A stretch of 64,000 bases of DNA from Devosia sp. MC521. GTDB lineage: Bacteria > Pseudomonadota > Alphaproteobacteria > Rhizobiales > Devosiaceae. The DNA is taken from positions 1,211,001 through 1,275,000 of the forward strand of contig NZ_CP059902.1 of assembly GCF_014127105.1 (NCBI RefSeq), in the 5' to 3' direction. The notes under the pieces are model-generated. The model was not told the DNA's origin. It saw only the letters and a program-made list of their open reading frames with translations, and ran no database searches. How positions within the stretch are numbered: the stretch's first letter is position 1; each line of letters begins with the position of its first letter. A program made the position numbers and the translations under genes. This document shows positions 8,048-16,662 of the stretch, piece by piece.

Positions 8048-9103
8048 TTAGAGAGTTGTTGGGACGTCGATAGAGCCGTCGATGATCTTGGCTTCGATGG
8101 CCTTGATCTCTTCCATCACGTCAGCTGGAACGACAGCATCGGTGTACTTGTTGACGGCGATAGCGATCGCGCCTTCCTTCAGGCCAAGCGATTCAGCCGA
8201 GCCGAGCTTGAGCTCGCCCTTCTGGAGCTGCTCGAAAGCGTAGACGACAGAATTGTCGACCTGCTTGAGGACCGAGGTGAAGATGCGCTCTGCGGTTTCC
8301 GGACGGGATTCTTCGAACAGAAGAGCCTGATCAGAATCGACGCCGATGACATAGCGGCCAGCTTCAACAGCGGCTTCAATGGTGCCCTGACCCGAAGCGC
8401 CTGCGACCTGGAACACAATGCTTGCGCCCTGATCGTACATGGCCTTGCCGATTTCCTTGCCAACGGCAGGATCAGCGAAGGAGTTCGAGTACTGCTTGAG
8501 GACTTCGATTTCCGGGATGATCGACTTTGCGCCAGCTTCGTAGCCAACGAGGAAGTCATCGATAACCGGGATCGGCATTGCGCCGACAACACCGAGCTTG
8601 GAGCCTTCGGCAATGTCTTCAACGCCAGCCGTGGTGAGACGAGCCGACAGAGCGCCAGCAACGTATGCGCCTTCGTTCTGACGGAAGAGGATGGAATAGA
8701 CGTTTTCACAGCCGCAAACGGCGTAGTCCACGGTGCCGTCAAAGACGACGAAGCGGATTTCTGGGAATTCTACCGCGATCTTTTCGATCAGCGGGACCAT
8801 GGTGAAGGTGCCTGCAACGATGGTGTCGTAGTCGCCGCTTTCAGCGATATCGAACAGCGCTGCTTCCCAACGGGTTGGGTCGTAACCGCCTTCGACGGTC
8901 TTGGTTTCGATGCCCATTTCAGCATTGATGCGCTGAATGCCGCGTTCCGCGGAGTCGAAGAACGACTTGTCGCCGAGAGTGCCGTTGATGAAGTAAACGA
9001 CACTTTCCGGGGCGCGCTGCAGATCTTCCGCCATCGCGCCACCCGCAGTCGCCAGCGTCAGTGCGCTAACAGCAAGACCTGCGGCCTTCAAAACCTTCAA
9101 CAT
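8048..9103 (-). CDS. BmpA-family periplasmic substrate-binding protein
   Basis: A 351-residue binding protein of the basic-membrane-protein/PnrA family, which in characterised cases binds purine nucleosides. An N-terminal signal peptide ends at AMA-ED (about residue 25); there is no lipobox cysteine, so it is periplasmic rather than lipid-anchored. Family features are the FINGTLGDKSFFDSA start of the mature domain, VFDGTVDYAVCGCENVYSILFRQNEGAYVAG in the middle and GVDSDQALL near the ligand cleft. A good AGGAG site precedes the ATG. It follows the GntR gene by 13 bases and is first of the transport genes proper. Confidence 0.9.
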   Translation of the reverse strand: MLKVLKAAGLAVSALTLATAGGAMAEDLQRAPESVVYFINGTLGDKSFFDSAERGIQRINAEMGIETKTVEGGYDPTRWEAALFDIAESGDYDTIVAGTFTMVPLIEKIAVEFPEIRFVVFDGTVDYAVCGCENVYSILFRQNEGAYVAGALSARLTTAGVEDIAEGSKLGVVGAMPIPVIDDFLVGYEAGAKSIIPEIEVLKQYSNSFADPAVGKEIGKAMYDQGASIVFQVAGASGQGTIEAAVEAGRYVIGVDSDQALLFEESRPETAERIFTSVLKQVDNSVVYAFEQLQKGELKLGSAESLGLKEGAIAIAVNKYTDAVVPADVMEEIKAIEAKIIDGSIDVPTTL

Positions 9104-9116
9104 GAGCTCTCCTAAG

Positions 9117-9866
9117 CTACTTCGTGAGTTGGCTGAACTGGTTAATCCTGGTCGTGTAGCGATACGTCGATACGTAGCGCATCACGCAGTATTCGATGGG
9201 CTGGCGGCGATCGGACAAGGTGACCCGCTCACACAGCAGCAGGGGCGAGCCCTGCTCAACATTAAGATGGGACGCGTCTTCAGGCCCTGCGGCAATTGCG
9301 CCGAGGCTCTCAAGTGCTTCTGCCAGCGCGATATTAAATCGAGCGCGGAGCAGCTTATAAAGGGAACCAACCTCAGCAAGCTCGCTTAGCGTGAAAGAGC
9401 TGTTTTGGGGTAGGTTCAGATAGGCTTCCTGCAAACCAACGGGCCGGTCGTCGACCGTTCGAATGCGGACGACTTTGGTGATGAGGCGCTTGGGCTCAAT
9501 CTCAAGCACACCAGCGATAGCAATGCTGGCCGGAAATTGTTCGACAGAAAGAACGGTTTGACCTGCGGTTTCGCCACGCTTGCTGGTGTCGACCGAGAAG
9601 CCATCGATGAACCGCGACATCTGCTGGACGGCCGGTGGGGATACAAAGGTCCCGCGCCCATGATCGCCGTAGACGACGCCGATCGTCTCAAGAAGTTTCA
9701 GTGATTTACGGACGGTGTCGCGACTGACTTGGTAGCGCAGGGCGAGATCGCGCTCGGCGGGCAGCGGCCCATCGGCGGCAAATTCACCTGTTTCGATCGC
9801 CCCGCGCAATTGTTCTGCGAGGCGGCGGTAGAGCGGTCCATCTGTGTTCAGTGCAGAAGAGGTCAT
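9117..9866 (-). CDS. GntR-family (HutC/UTRA) transcriptional regulator
   Basis: A 249-residue repressor. The N-terminal winged helix (about 10-75) carries the GntR signature PLPAERDLALRYQVSRDTVRKSL and GRGTFV; the C-terminal UTRA ligand domain (about 95-240) has SVEQFPAS and the YCVMRYV ending. It is the first gene of the Bmp-transporter operon, so it is probably autoregulated. The palindrome TGGCACGTACCA at 9898-9909 sits between a TTGACT and the expected -10 of its own promoter, and the same palindrome occurs in the divergent promoter. The effector is probably the transported compound or its phosphate. Confidence 0.93.
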   Translation of the reverse strand: MTSSALNTDGPLYRRLAEQLRGAIETGEFAADGPLPAERDLALRYQVSRDTVRKSLKLLETIGVVYGDHGRGTFVSPPAVQQMSRFIDGFSVDTSKRGETAGQTVLSVEQFPASIAIAGVLEIEPKRLITKVVRIRTVDDRPVGLQEAYLNLPQNSSFTLSELAEVGSLYKLLRARFNIALAEALESLGAIAAGPEDASHLNVEQGSPLLLCERVTLSDRRQPIEYCVMRYVSTYRYTTRINQFSQLTK

Positions 9867-9897
9867 GAGAGATCCCTGTCGGACGGGGCGTGCTAAG

Positions 9898-9909
9898 TGG
9901 CACGTACCA
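9898..9909. promoter_or_regulatory. Probable GntR operator in the gntR operon promoter
   Basis: TGGCACGTACCA, a near-perfect palindrome (one mismatch), lies about four bases after a minus-strand TTGACT (9918-9913) and hence inside the -35/-10 spacer of the gntR-bmp operon. The same arrangement is mirrored at 9963-9984. Confidence 0.72.
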
Positions 9910-9962
9910 ATAAGTCAACTTCACGGATTAGTGATTAAATATCAGGCAGGGCTGCGCAAAAT

Positions 9963-9984
9963 TTGACTTCGGTGGTACGTACCA
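9963..9984 (+). promoter_or_regulatory. Promoter element with GntR operator for the TrpF-like gene
   Basis: TTGACT at 9963-9968 followed after four bases by the perfect 12-bp palindrome TGGTACGTACCA at 9973-9984. Both this and the gntR promoter read TTGACTTxxTGGTACGTRCCA, so the same repressor should occlude both promoters. Confidence 0.72.
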
Positions 9985-10020
9985 ATAGAAGCCGGGGTGA
10001 TATTTTAGGGAGTCTTTTGT

Positions 10021-10671
10021 ATGGCTGAGCTGCCAAGCTTTATTGCGTTTACGGGTTTGGATAACCCCGCGCAGATCGGTGATTTGCGGGAGCTTTCAGC
10101 GCGTTACCCGATTGAATGGGGCGTCTTGGTGGATGATGCGCAGACAGAAAAGCCGCTGTTTCCAGATGCAGAAAAACGCAAAGCTTTTGTGACAGCTGGT
10201 GGGCTGCGCTTGGCAGCCCACGTGTGCGGAGAACAGGCACGCCGCATCGCCAACGAGCCAGACAGCGTGGACGTAGAACTATTTGGTTATTCCCGCGTCC
10301 AAGTTAATCACAGCTTTACCGGGAGTTCGGCCGCCCACATTGAGAACACCGTCTATTTCGGGCGGAAGATCGGGGTTCGCTCGATGCTGCAGTTCAGCAA
10401 AGAGACGCCTAGCGATTCTCGGCTCGATTGGTTGTTCGATGTGTCCTTCGGCACAGGCGTAGCTCCAACCGCGTGGCCGACGCTGGCGAAGAACGGTCCC
10501 TTCGTGGGCTTCTCGGGCGGGATCGGGCCAGACACGGTCAAGGATGTGCTGAAGGCGATCGATGCGCCGCAGGGCGTTCAGTACTGGATCGACATGGAGT
10601 CGCGCATCCGCACCGACGGTTATCTTGATCTGAACAAGTGCGAGGCCGTGTGCCGGGCAGTTTACGGTTGA
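10021..10671 (+). CDS. TrpF-like barrel protein of unknown function
   Basis: A 216-residue cytosolic protein that I recognise only by fold-level signatures of phosphoribosylanthranilate isomerase: LFDVSFGTGVAPTAWP (139-154, like the LLD..GGTG.xFDW stretch), GFSGGIGPDTV (163-173, like the AGGLxPxNV phosphate loop) and WIDMESRIR plus DLNKCEAV (189-210, like DVSSGVE..pGvKD). The N-terminal KICG motif of true TrpF is absent, and no trp genes are nearby, so a tryptophan role is unlikely. It is divergent from a GntR-controlled nucleoside-type importer and shares its operator, so it likely acts on the same imported (perhaps phosphorylated) compound. The function is inference. Confidence 0.6.
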   Translation: MAELPSFIAFTGLDNPAQIGDLRELSARYPIEWGVLVDDAQTEKPLFPDAEKRKAFVTAGGLRLAAHVCGEQARRIANEPDSVDVELFGYSRVQVNHSFTGSSAAHIENTVYFGRKIGVRSMLQFSKETPSDSRLDWLFDVSFGTGVAPTAWPTLAKNGPFVGFSGGIGPDTVKDVLKAIDAPQGVQYWIDMESRIRTDGYLDLNKCEAVCRAVYG

Positions 10672-10695
10672 TTTCAGGCTAAAAAGCAGATGTGA

Positions 10696-10725
10696 AAAGG
10701 GGCGGTATAGACCGCCCCTTTCTTG
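10696..10725. terminator. Bidirectional terminator between TrpF-like and RND genes
   Basis: A perfect 11-bp stem AAAGGGGCGGT / ACCGCCCCTTT with an ATAG loop, flanked by A-rich and T-rich runs, between two convergent genes. Confidence 0.85.
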
Positions 10726-10731
10726 TGCCAA

Positions 10732-13700
10732 TTACGGGTGTGGTGCTGGTGCAACGGCCAGCTCGGCTTCAGGCGTTTCCTCCGGATGGATACGGAACCA
10801 CGCCACGTAAAGCGCGGGCAGGAATACGAGCGTGAGGATGGTGCCCACCAAAATTCCGCCGATCATGGCGTAGGCCATCGGTTCCCAGAACACTTCCGTC
10901 GCAATCGGAATAAGACCCAAGCTGGCAGCGAGCGCAGTGAGGATGATCGGGCGCACACGGTGTTCCGTGGCGTCGACGACGGCGTTCCATGCATGCATCC
11001 CCTCAGAGCGCAGATGCTCGATCTGCACGATCAGGATCACCGAATTTCGGATGAGGATGCCGACAAGCGCCAAGACGCCGAGAATGGCGACAAAGCCCAG
11101 AGGTTTGCCGAAGGGCAAGAGCGCCGCGACGACGCCAATGACCGCGAGAGGGGCCACAGCGAAGACGAGGATGAGGCGCGAGAAGCTCTGCAGCTGGATC
11201 ATGAGCACGGTGGCCATGATGAAGAGCATCAGCGGCACCACCGCAACGATCGGCGTGATCGATTGCTCGCTGCTTTCCACCTCACCACCGGTGACGACAG
11301 AGTAACCCGCGGGAAGCGATTGGGCGAAGTCAGCGACCAATGGGGCCAATGCGCTGGCAACGCTGGCGGGCTGGATCGTGCCGACAACATCAGCATTGAG
11401 CGTGACGGTTGGCGCACGGTCGCGGCGGTTTATGACCGGTTGTTCCTGCTCATAGCGCAGAGTAGCAATCGAAGAGAGCGGGATGGAGCGACCATCGCCC
11501 GTTGCCAACTGCATGTCTTGCAGGGGTTCTATAGACCCACGATCAGTGGCTTCAGAGCGTCCGGTGACAGTGACGAGATAGATATTGTCTCTAATCTGCG
11601 TAATGGGCTGCCCCGATGTGACGCCATTGAGGGCGGTAGAGATGTCGCTGTTGGAAATGCCCAGCTGACGGGCCTTATCCTCAAGCACATCGACCTGCAC
11701 AACTTGCATGCTTTCCATCCAATCATAGCGAACCGGACCGAGGTCTGGATTCTGGCTGATGACGGCGGCGAGACGCTGCGCTTGAGTGCGGAGGGTTTGG
11801 ATGTCCGGGCCGCTCACACGGTACTGGATCGGGCGGGTGACAGGCGGGCCGAGTGCCAGACGGCGCACATAGGTATCAGTGCCGGGGAAGGTCTGCTGCA
11901 GATAGGCCTCGATTTCCGCCTTCACCCCGTCACGGACTTTAAGCCCTTTTGTGACAATGACTGTCTGGGCGATGTTGGGCATAGCCACGGGCACATCAAG
12001 GGTCAGAACGAAGCGTGGCGCGCCTTCCCCTATGTGGCTCGAGTAGTGATCGATATTCGGGTTTTGAGCGAGGAGATCGGATTCGAACTTGGTGACCTGC
12101 CGTTCAGTTTCGGCGATCGAGGCGTTTTGCGGCAACGTCCATTCCACGATCAACTCTGGGCGATCCGACGATGGGAAGAACTGCTGCGGAACAAGGGTCA
12201 TGCCGAAGAGGGAGGCGCCAAAGAGCGCAATGGTGACGACAATCGTGAGCCATCGATGGCGCATCGCCCCTTGAATGAGGGCTGAGAAGGCACGCATGGC
12301 ACGGCTCTTTTTGCCAGCCTTGTGCTTCATCTGCTTTGGCAGAATGGAAACGCCAATGAGCGGGGTGAACAGCACGGCCACAACCCATGAAACCAAGAGG
12401 GCTATTGCCAACACCACGAAGAGCGTGAAGGTGAATTCGCCAGCCTGGGATGAGTTTAGGCCGATAGGGACAAAGCCCGCCACAGTGACGATAGTGCCGG
12501 TGAGCATGGGGAAGGCGGTGGAGGTGTAAACCGCCACGGCAGCCTTTTTGAGAGAGTCTCCTGCCTCAAGTCGAGACACCATCATTTCTACGGCAATCAT
12601 GGCGTCGTCGACCAAAAGCCCGAGCGAGATGATGAGGGCGCCGAGCGACACACGTTGAAGCGAAATGTCGAGATAGCTCATGAAGAGGAAGGTGATTGCG
12701 AGCACGAGCGGGATGGAGAGGGCGACCACCATGCCGGCACGCAAGCCGAGGCTGACGAAGCAGACCACGAGAACAATGCCAACAGCCTCAAACAAGGCTT
12801 TGGTGAAACCGTTGACGGCTTCTTCAACCACGTGCGGCTGATCAGAGACGCGATGGATCTCGACGCCATAGGGCAGTTCGCCAACGATGCGTTCGACTTC
12901 GGCAGTCAGCTCTTCGCCGAAATGCAAGAGATTGCCACCAGCACGCATGCCAATGGCGAGGCCAATTGCTGGCTCCCCATTGTAGTGGAAGAGCGCCGTT
13001 GGTGGGTCGGTATATCCGCGCTGAACGCTGGCCACGTCGACGAGACGGAAGAACTGGTCGCCGATCCGCAGATTGACGCGCTCAAGACTTTCTTCTGAGG
13101 AGAATTGTCCACCCACGCGCACCGCAACCCGCTGAGCGCCTGCCTGGATGACACCCGATGGGCTAATCGCGTTCTGATCCTGCAGGGTCGCAATGACCTC
13201 GGCAGCGCTGACACCCATTGCAGCAAGCTGACGGGAGGAGAATTCGAGGTAGACCTGCTCACTCTGGGCGCCGATGAGTTCGACAGTGCCAGCTTCTTTG
13301 AGAGTTAAAATCTTGGACCGTGCATCTTCGACATAGTCGCGCAACTGACGATGGGTCAGGCCATCGGCCGTGAAGGCGTAGATATTGCCATAGACGTCGC
13401 CGAAGCGGTCGTTGAAGAAGGGTCCTTGTACGCCTTGGGGGAAGGTGCGGGCGATGTCGCTGACCATGGCGCGCACTTCGAGCCAAGTCTGGCGAACGGT
13501 CGCCGCCGGGGTCTCATTGCGCAGATTGACGAAAATTGTCGTCGAGCCAGCGGTGGTTGTCGAGCGCGTGAAATCGAGCGTCTGCAAATCCTGCAGTTCG
13601 CGTTCAATGCGCTCCGTAACCTGTGTCGCCATTTCTTCAGGTGCAGCGCCGGGCCAGGCAGCGGCAATGACCATGGTGCGGATGGCAAAGGCCGGATCTT

Positions 13701-13815
13701 CCTCACGACCAAGGCTTAAATAGGAGAATACACCCGCCACCATGGCGACGATCATGAAGTACCAGACCATAGAGCGGTGCTGGAGGGCCCATTCGGAGAG
13801 GTTGAAGGACTTCAT
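10732..13815 (-). CDS. RND multidrug efflux pump, inner-membrane subunit
   Basis: A 1027-residue proton-driven RND transporter with the usual twelve membrane segments and two large periplasmic loops. The TM4 proton-relay pair is seen in GLLVDDAMIAVEM. The N-terminus (short cytosolic lead, then WYFMIVAMVAG, then GREEDPAF) places it in the branch of TriC/MexK-like pumps rather than classical AcrB. It overlaps the preceding membrane-fusion gene by four bases and is the last gene of tetR-MFP-MFP-RND. No outer-membrane channel gene accompanies it, so it must borrow a TolC/OprM-type partner encoded elsewhere. Substrates are unknown. Confidence 0.93.
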   Translation of the reverse strand: MKSFNLSEWALQHRSMVWYFMIVAMVAGVFSYLSLGREEDPAFAIRTMVIAAAWPGAAPEEMATQVTERIERELQDLQTLDFTRSTTTAGSTTIFVNLRNETPAATVRQTWLEVRAMVSDIARTFPQGVQGPFFNDRFGDVYGNIYAFTADGLTHRQLRDYVEDARSKILTLKEAGTVELIGAQSEQVYLEFSSRQLAAMGVSAAEVIATLQDQNAISPSGVIQAGAQRVAVRVGGQFSSEESLERVNLRIGDQFFRLVDVASVQRGYTDPPTALFHYNGEPAIGLAIGMRAGGNLLHFGEELTAEVERIVGELPYGVEIHRVSDQPHVVEEAVNGFTKALFEAVGIVLVVCFVSLGLRAGMVVALSIPLVLAITFLFMSYLDISLQRVSLGALIISLGLLVDDAMIAVEMMVSRLEAGDSLKKAAVAVYTSTAFPMLTGTIVTVAGFVPIGLNSSQAGEFTFTLFVVLAIALLVSWVVAVLFTPLIGVSILPKQMKHKAGKKSRAMRAFSALIQGAMRHRWLTIVVTIALFGASLFGMTLVPQQFFPSSDRPELIVEWTLPQNASIAETERQVTKFESDLLAQNPNIDHYSSHIGEGAPRFVLTLDVPVAMPNIAQTVIVTKGLKVRDGVKAEIEAYLQQTFPGTDTYVRRLALGPPVTRPIQYRVSGPDIQTLRTQAQRLAAVISQNPDLGPVRYDWMESMQVVQVDVLEDKARQLGISNSDISTALNGVTSGQPITQIRDNIYLVTVTGRSEATDRGSIEPLQDMQLATGDGRSIPLSSIATLRYEQEQPVINRRDRAPTVTLNADVVGTIQPASVASALAPLVADFAQSLPAGYSVVTGGEVESSEQSITPIVAVVPLMLFIMATVLMIQLQSFSRLILVFAVAPLAVIGVVAALLPFGKPLGFVAILGVLALVGILIRNSVILIVQIEHLRSEGMHAWNAVVDATEHRVRPIILTALAASLGLIPIATEVFWEPMAYAMIGGILVGTILTLVFLPALYVAWFRIHPEETPEAELAVAPAPHP

Positions 13816-14900
13816 TTTTTGCTCTCCAGAATGAGTTTGACGGACTGGCCGTCGGTCAGGCTGTTGACGCCCGCGACGACCACGCGCTCGCCGGCCTGTA
13901 AGCCGACGCTGACGATTGCACGCCCAGAAGCTGGCGCACCGCGGAGGACGACTTCTCGATAGTGAACGGTGGCGTTGGGTTCATCGACAATCCAAACGCC
14001 GGTTTTGCCATCTTCGAATTTGACAGCACTTGCGGGAATGGTGAGTTGCTGCTTGCTGGATGCCACCAAAGCTGCACTCGCCGTTGACCCCAGCCAAAAG
14101 GCTTCCACTTCGGTCTCAATACCGATTTTGATGCGCCAAGCCCGCGTTATCGGGTCTGCTTGGGGGGCGATCTCGCGTACCGTTCCGGGGACGCTCGTTT
14201 CAGGGGTCAATTGAGGCCAAATCTGAAACTCTGTGCCGACCGAGACCTCACCCATGAGGCTATCGGGCAGGTCAAGGACGAGATCGCGCGTTGTTGGGTC
14301 GGCTAGGATGATGATGGATTGCCCGGCAGCGACGACCGAGCCTGCTTCGGTGTTTACGGCAGTGACAATGCCGTCGAAGGGGGCGAGCAGAGTTGTGTAG
14401 GAGAGCTGTTCGTGCGTTTGGCGCAAGCGAGATTCAGCTTGGACGAGCATCGCCTTTGCCCCTGACGTCTGCTGTTCAGCAAGCTCAAGACTGGCAATGG
14501 AGACGACGTCCGTTTGCGTAAGGGTGCGCAGGCGCCCTTCAGCGGCGGCGGCATTGGCGTATTGGGCTTTTGCCGAAGCGAGATCGGCGCGTGCGGTTTG
14601 AACCGCTAGGTTTTGAGTGGTGGCGTCGAGATTGGCGAGAGGTGTTCCCTCGCTGACTTGCGCACCCAGATCGACCTGACGTGTGACTAAGGTTCCACCG
14701 ACGCGAAAAGCAATCGAAGCCGATACGCGCGGGGAAACCACACCAACAAATTGTGGGGCAGACGCGTGCTGCTCTGTAACGAGTTGGGTGAGTACGGGGC
14801 GCACGGTTGCGATGTCGCCCGGCGCAGCGTCTTCAGCCCATGATGGTATCGACAGGCACAGCGCAAGCGCCGAGGCGGTCAGGAGAGTGACGGACTTCAT
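13812..14900 (-). CDS. RND efflux membrane-fusion protein (second adaptor)
   Basis: A 362-residue periplasmic adaptor of the HlyD/AcrA family. An N-terminal signal (cleavage after SWA or thereabouts, residue 22) has no lipobox, so unlike its neighbour it is not an obvious lipoprotein. The biotinyl-lipoyl halves (FRVGGTLVTRQVDLGAQVSEGTPLANLD and LLAPFDGIVTAVNTEAGSVV) flank an alpha-hairpin rich in Ala, Gln and Leu (about 95-165). It overlaps its neighbours by four bases on each side, so both adaptors and the pump are made in a coupled ratio. Confidence 0.9.
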   Translation of the reverse strand: MKSVTLLTASALALCLSIPSWAEDAAPGDIATVRPVLTQLVTEQHASAPQFVGVVSPRVSASIAFRVGGTLVTRQVDLGAQVSEGTPLANLDATTQNLAVQTARADLASAKAQYANAAAAEGRLRTLTQTDVVSIASLELAEQQTSGAKAMLVQAESRLRQTHEQLSYTTLLAPFDGIVTAVNTEAGSVVAAGQSIIILADPTTRDLVLDLPDSLMGEVSVGTEFQIWPQLTPETSVPGTVREIAPQADPITRAWRIKIGIETEVEAFWLGSTASAALVASSKQQLTIPASAVKFEDGKTGVWIVDEPNATVHYREVVLRGAPASGRAIVSVGLQAGERVVVAGVNSLTDGQSVKLILESKK

Positions 14901-15970
14901 GGCTGGGCCACCTCTCGGGTATCGACAACGAGGCCGGGGGACAGGAACTGACCGCCGGAGACGACCACCTTCTCGTTATCCTCAAGCCCATCGGCAAGGA
15001 TCGCGACGCCGCTCTCGTAGCGTTCGACAGCGACTGCTCGCAGAGAGACTGTGTTGTCGGCGGAGACGAGCCAAACGGCCACTTGGCCATCAGCTAGCGT
15101 CAGAGCCTGCATCGGTAGGGTAACGTGATCGTCTTGTCTGACTTGCAAGCGGACGGAGACTGGCACGCCTAGGGGCAGGCTGGGGTCAACTTCAACTTTC
15201 ACCGGGACAGTGCCTGTCGCGTCCAAAGCCGGAGCAATTTCGGCTATGCGTCCGGTGGTGATGGCGGCTGGATTTGAAATGGGGGACACCGAGACCTGTT
15301 GGTTCATGTCCCAGCCAGATATTGCGGCTTCCTGCACATTGATCCGGGCGTTGCGCGGGCCATCTTCTGCGATGAGAAAGACAGGAGCGCCTGCTTGGAC
15401 GACTTCGTCGACATTGGCGAGTTTGCGGATGACCACACCATCCGCACGCGCCTTGAGTGTTGTGTAGCTGAGAGCTTCCTGGGCGAGTTCGAGCTGCGCC
15501 TGCGCACTCTCAGCTGTGCCGGAGGCCGTTTCCCAAGCCGTCTTCGCCCCATCGAGCGCGCTTCGCGTCGTCAGTCCCTGATCCCAGAGAGATGTCTGTC
15601 GATCGAGCGCAGTCTTGGTCTGCGCCAGGCGTGATTGCGCTGCCGTGACACCCGCCTGTGCCGCGTCAACATCAGCTTGGTATTCTGCAGGGCTCATGCG
15701 CGCTAGAACTTGCCCGGCCTGTACGCGCTGGCCGACGTCTACAGTGAGCGTCGAAAGTCTGCCGCTGATCAGAAAGGCGGCAGACGCTTGAGCTTTGGCT
15801 TCGACCGACCCTGTGAGGGTTTGTGAAAGCGTTCGGAGCTGATGAGTGACCGTTACGACCTCGACGAGCGGGGTCGGTTTGGTCGCAGTATTCGCGGGAG
15901 CGTCACACGCGGCGAGGCCGGCAATGCTGGCCAATGCGGCAAGTTTGAGTAGTGAGGGGGTGTTAAGCAT
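14897..15970 (-). CDS. RND efflux membrane-fusion lipoprotein (first adaptor)
   Basis: A 357-residue AcrA-like adaptor with a lipoprotein signal ending in LAAC (Cys22), so it is anchored in the inner membrane by lipid. The split lipoyl domain is seen at AAFLISGRLSTLTVDVGQRVQAGQVLARM and LKARADGVVIRKLANVDEVVQAG, with a helical hairpin between them. It begins five bases after the tetR stop codon. The presence of two different adaptors for one pump resembles the TriAB arrangement, where both are required. Confidence 0.9.
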   Translation of the reverse strand: MLNTPSLLKLAALASIAGLAACDAPANTATKPTPLVEVVTVTHQLRTLSQTLTGSVEAKAQASAAFLISGRLSTLTVDVGQRVQAGQVLARMSPAEYQADVDAAQAGVTAAQSRLAQTKTALDRQTSLWDQGLTTRSALDGAKTAWETASGTAESAQAQLELAQEALSYTTLKARADGVVIRKLANVDEVVQAGAPVFLIAEDGPRNARINVQEAAISGWDMNQQVSVSPISNPAAITTGRIAEIAPALDATGTVPVKVEVDPSLPLGVPVSVRLQVRQDDHVTLPMQALTLADGQVAVWLVSADNTVSLRAVAVERYESGVAILADGLEDNEKVVVSGGQFLSPGLVVDTREVAQP

Positions 15971-15975
15971 CGGCT

Positions 15976-16587
15976 TTAGCGTCCTTCAGCCGGGAGGAAT
16001 TGAGCGAGGTAGAGGAGGCGAGCGGTATCTGCCATGCGCGCCGCGAGATCGGCAGGCGTGCAGAGCAAATCCCCTCGGATCCAGCGCACGACGAGCCACA
16101 TCGACCCGCCTGCGATAACGTCAGAGAGTTGGCTGAGTTTTTCACTTGCCAAGGGACTGAGATCGTCGGTCGTACGGGTGAGCATGCGCTGGCTGACGAA
16201 TTGAACGAGCTCTTCGAAGAACGCCGCGGTGGCTGCGCCTTCGATAGAGCGCAAATAGAATGCGCGGTGGGCGTCGATGTGAATGAGGGCGGGCAGGGCA
16301 TGTTGCGTCACGGTCTGCTCGATGGTCTCTGGTGTGCAGACCCCAGTGAATGGCGGTAATACGGTGGCGACGCGTTCAAGTGCTGCGCGCTGCAGAGCTG
16401 AGGAAACGTCCGGGAAATGCTGATAGAACGTCGGGCGCGTAACCCCAGCTGTCTCCACCAGCTTGGTGATGGAAATGGGCTGTGACGGGTCTGCGTCGAC
16501 TAAGGCGACAACTGCGTCCAACAGGGCACGTCGTGTCCTGAGGAGGCGAGGATCGTCGTCTTTATTGCGCGGCTGCGGCTCTGACAT
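15976..16587 (-). CDS. TetR-family repressor of the RND operon
   Basis: A 203-residue TetR-like regulator. The DNA-binding domain covers roughly residues 10-60 (ALLDAVVALVDADPSQPISITKLVETAGVTRPTFYQHFPDVS); the rest is a ligand domain without a familiar signature. It is the first gene of the efflux operon, directly followed by the two adaptors and the pump, which makes autoregulation likely. A 16-bp palindrome at 16601-16616, 14 bases before its start codon, is the natural operator. Confidence 0.9.
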   Translation of the reverse strand: MSEPQPRNKDDDPRLLRTRRALLDAVVALVDADPSQPISITKLVETAGVTRPTFYQHFPDVSSALQRAALERVATVLPPFTGVCTPETIEQTVTQHALPALIHIDAHRAFYLRSIEGAATAAFFEELVQFVSQRMLTRTTDDLSPLASEKLSQLSDVIAGGSMWLVVRWIRGDLLCTPADLAARMADTARLLYLAQFLPAEGR

Positions 16588-16600
16588 GGCTGATCATGTT

Positions 16601-16616
16601 TTTTACAAACGTAAAA
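16601..16616. promoter_or_regulatory. Palindrome upstream of the efflux tetR, probable operator
   Basis: TTTTAC-AAAC-GTAAAA, perfect half-sites around a four-base centre, just upstream of the tetR start. Wider sequence (TTTACAAACGTAAAATACA) resembles AcrR/TetR-type operators. Confidence 0.7.
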
Positions 16617-16662
16617 TACATCTACAGCAAGCCGCGCGTCTGTCAATCGTCTTTGCGTGGCA

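Noticed and set aside
10723..12285. A 520-codon plus-strand frame opposite the RND pump
   Set aside because: Composition very rich in Arg, Asp and His, with no domain; shadow of the pump gene.
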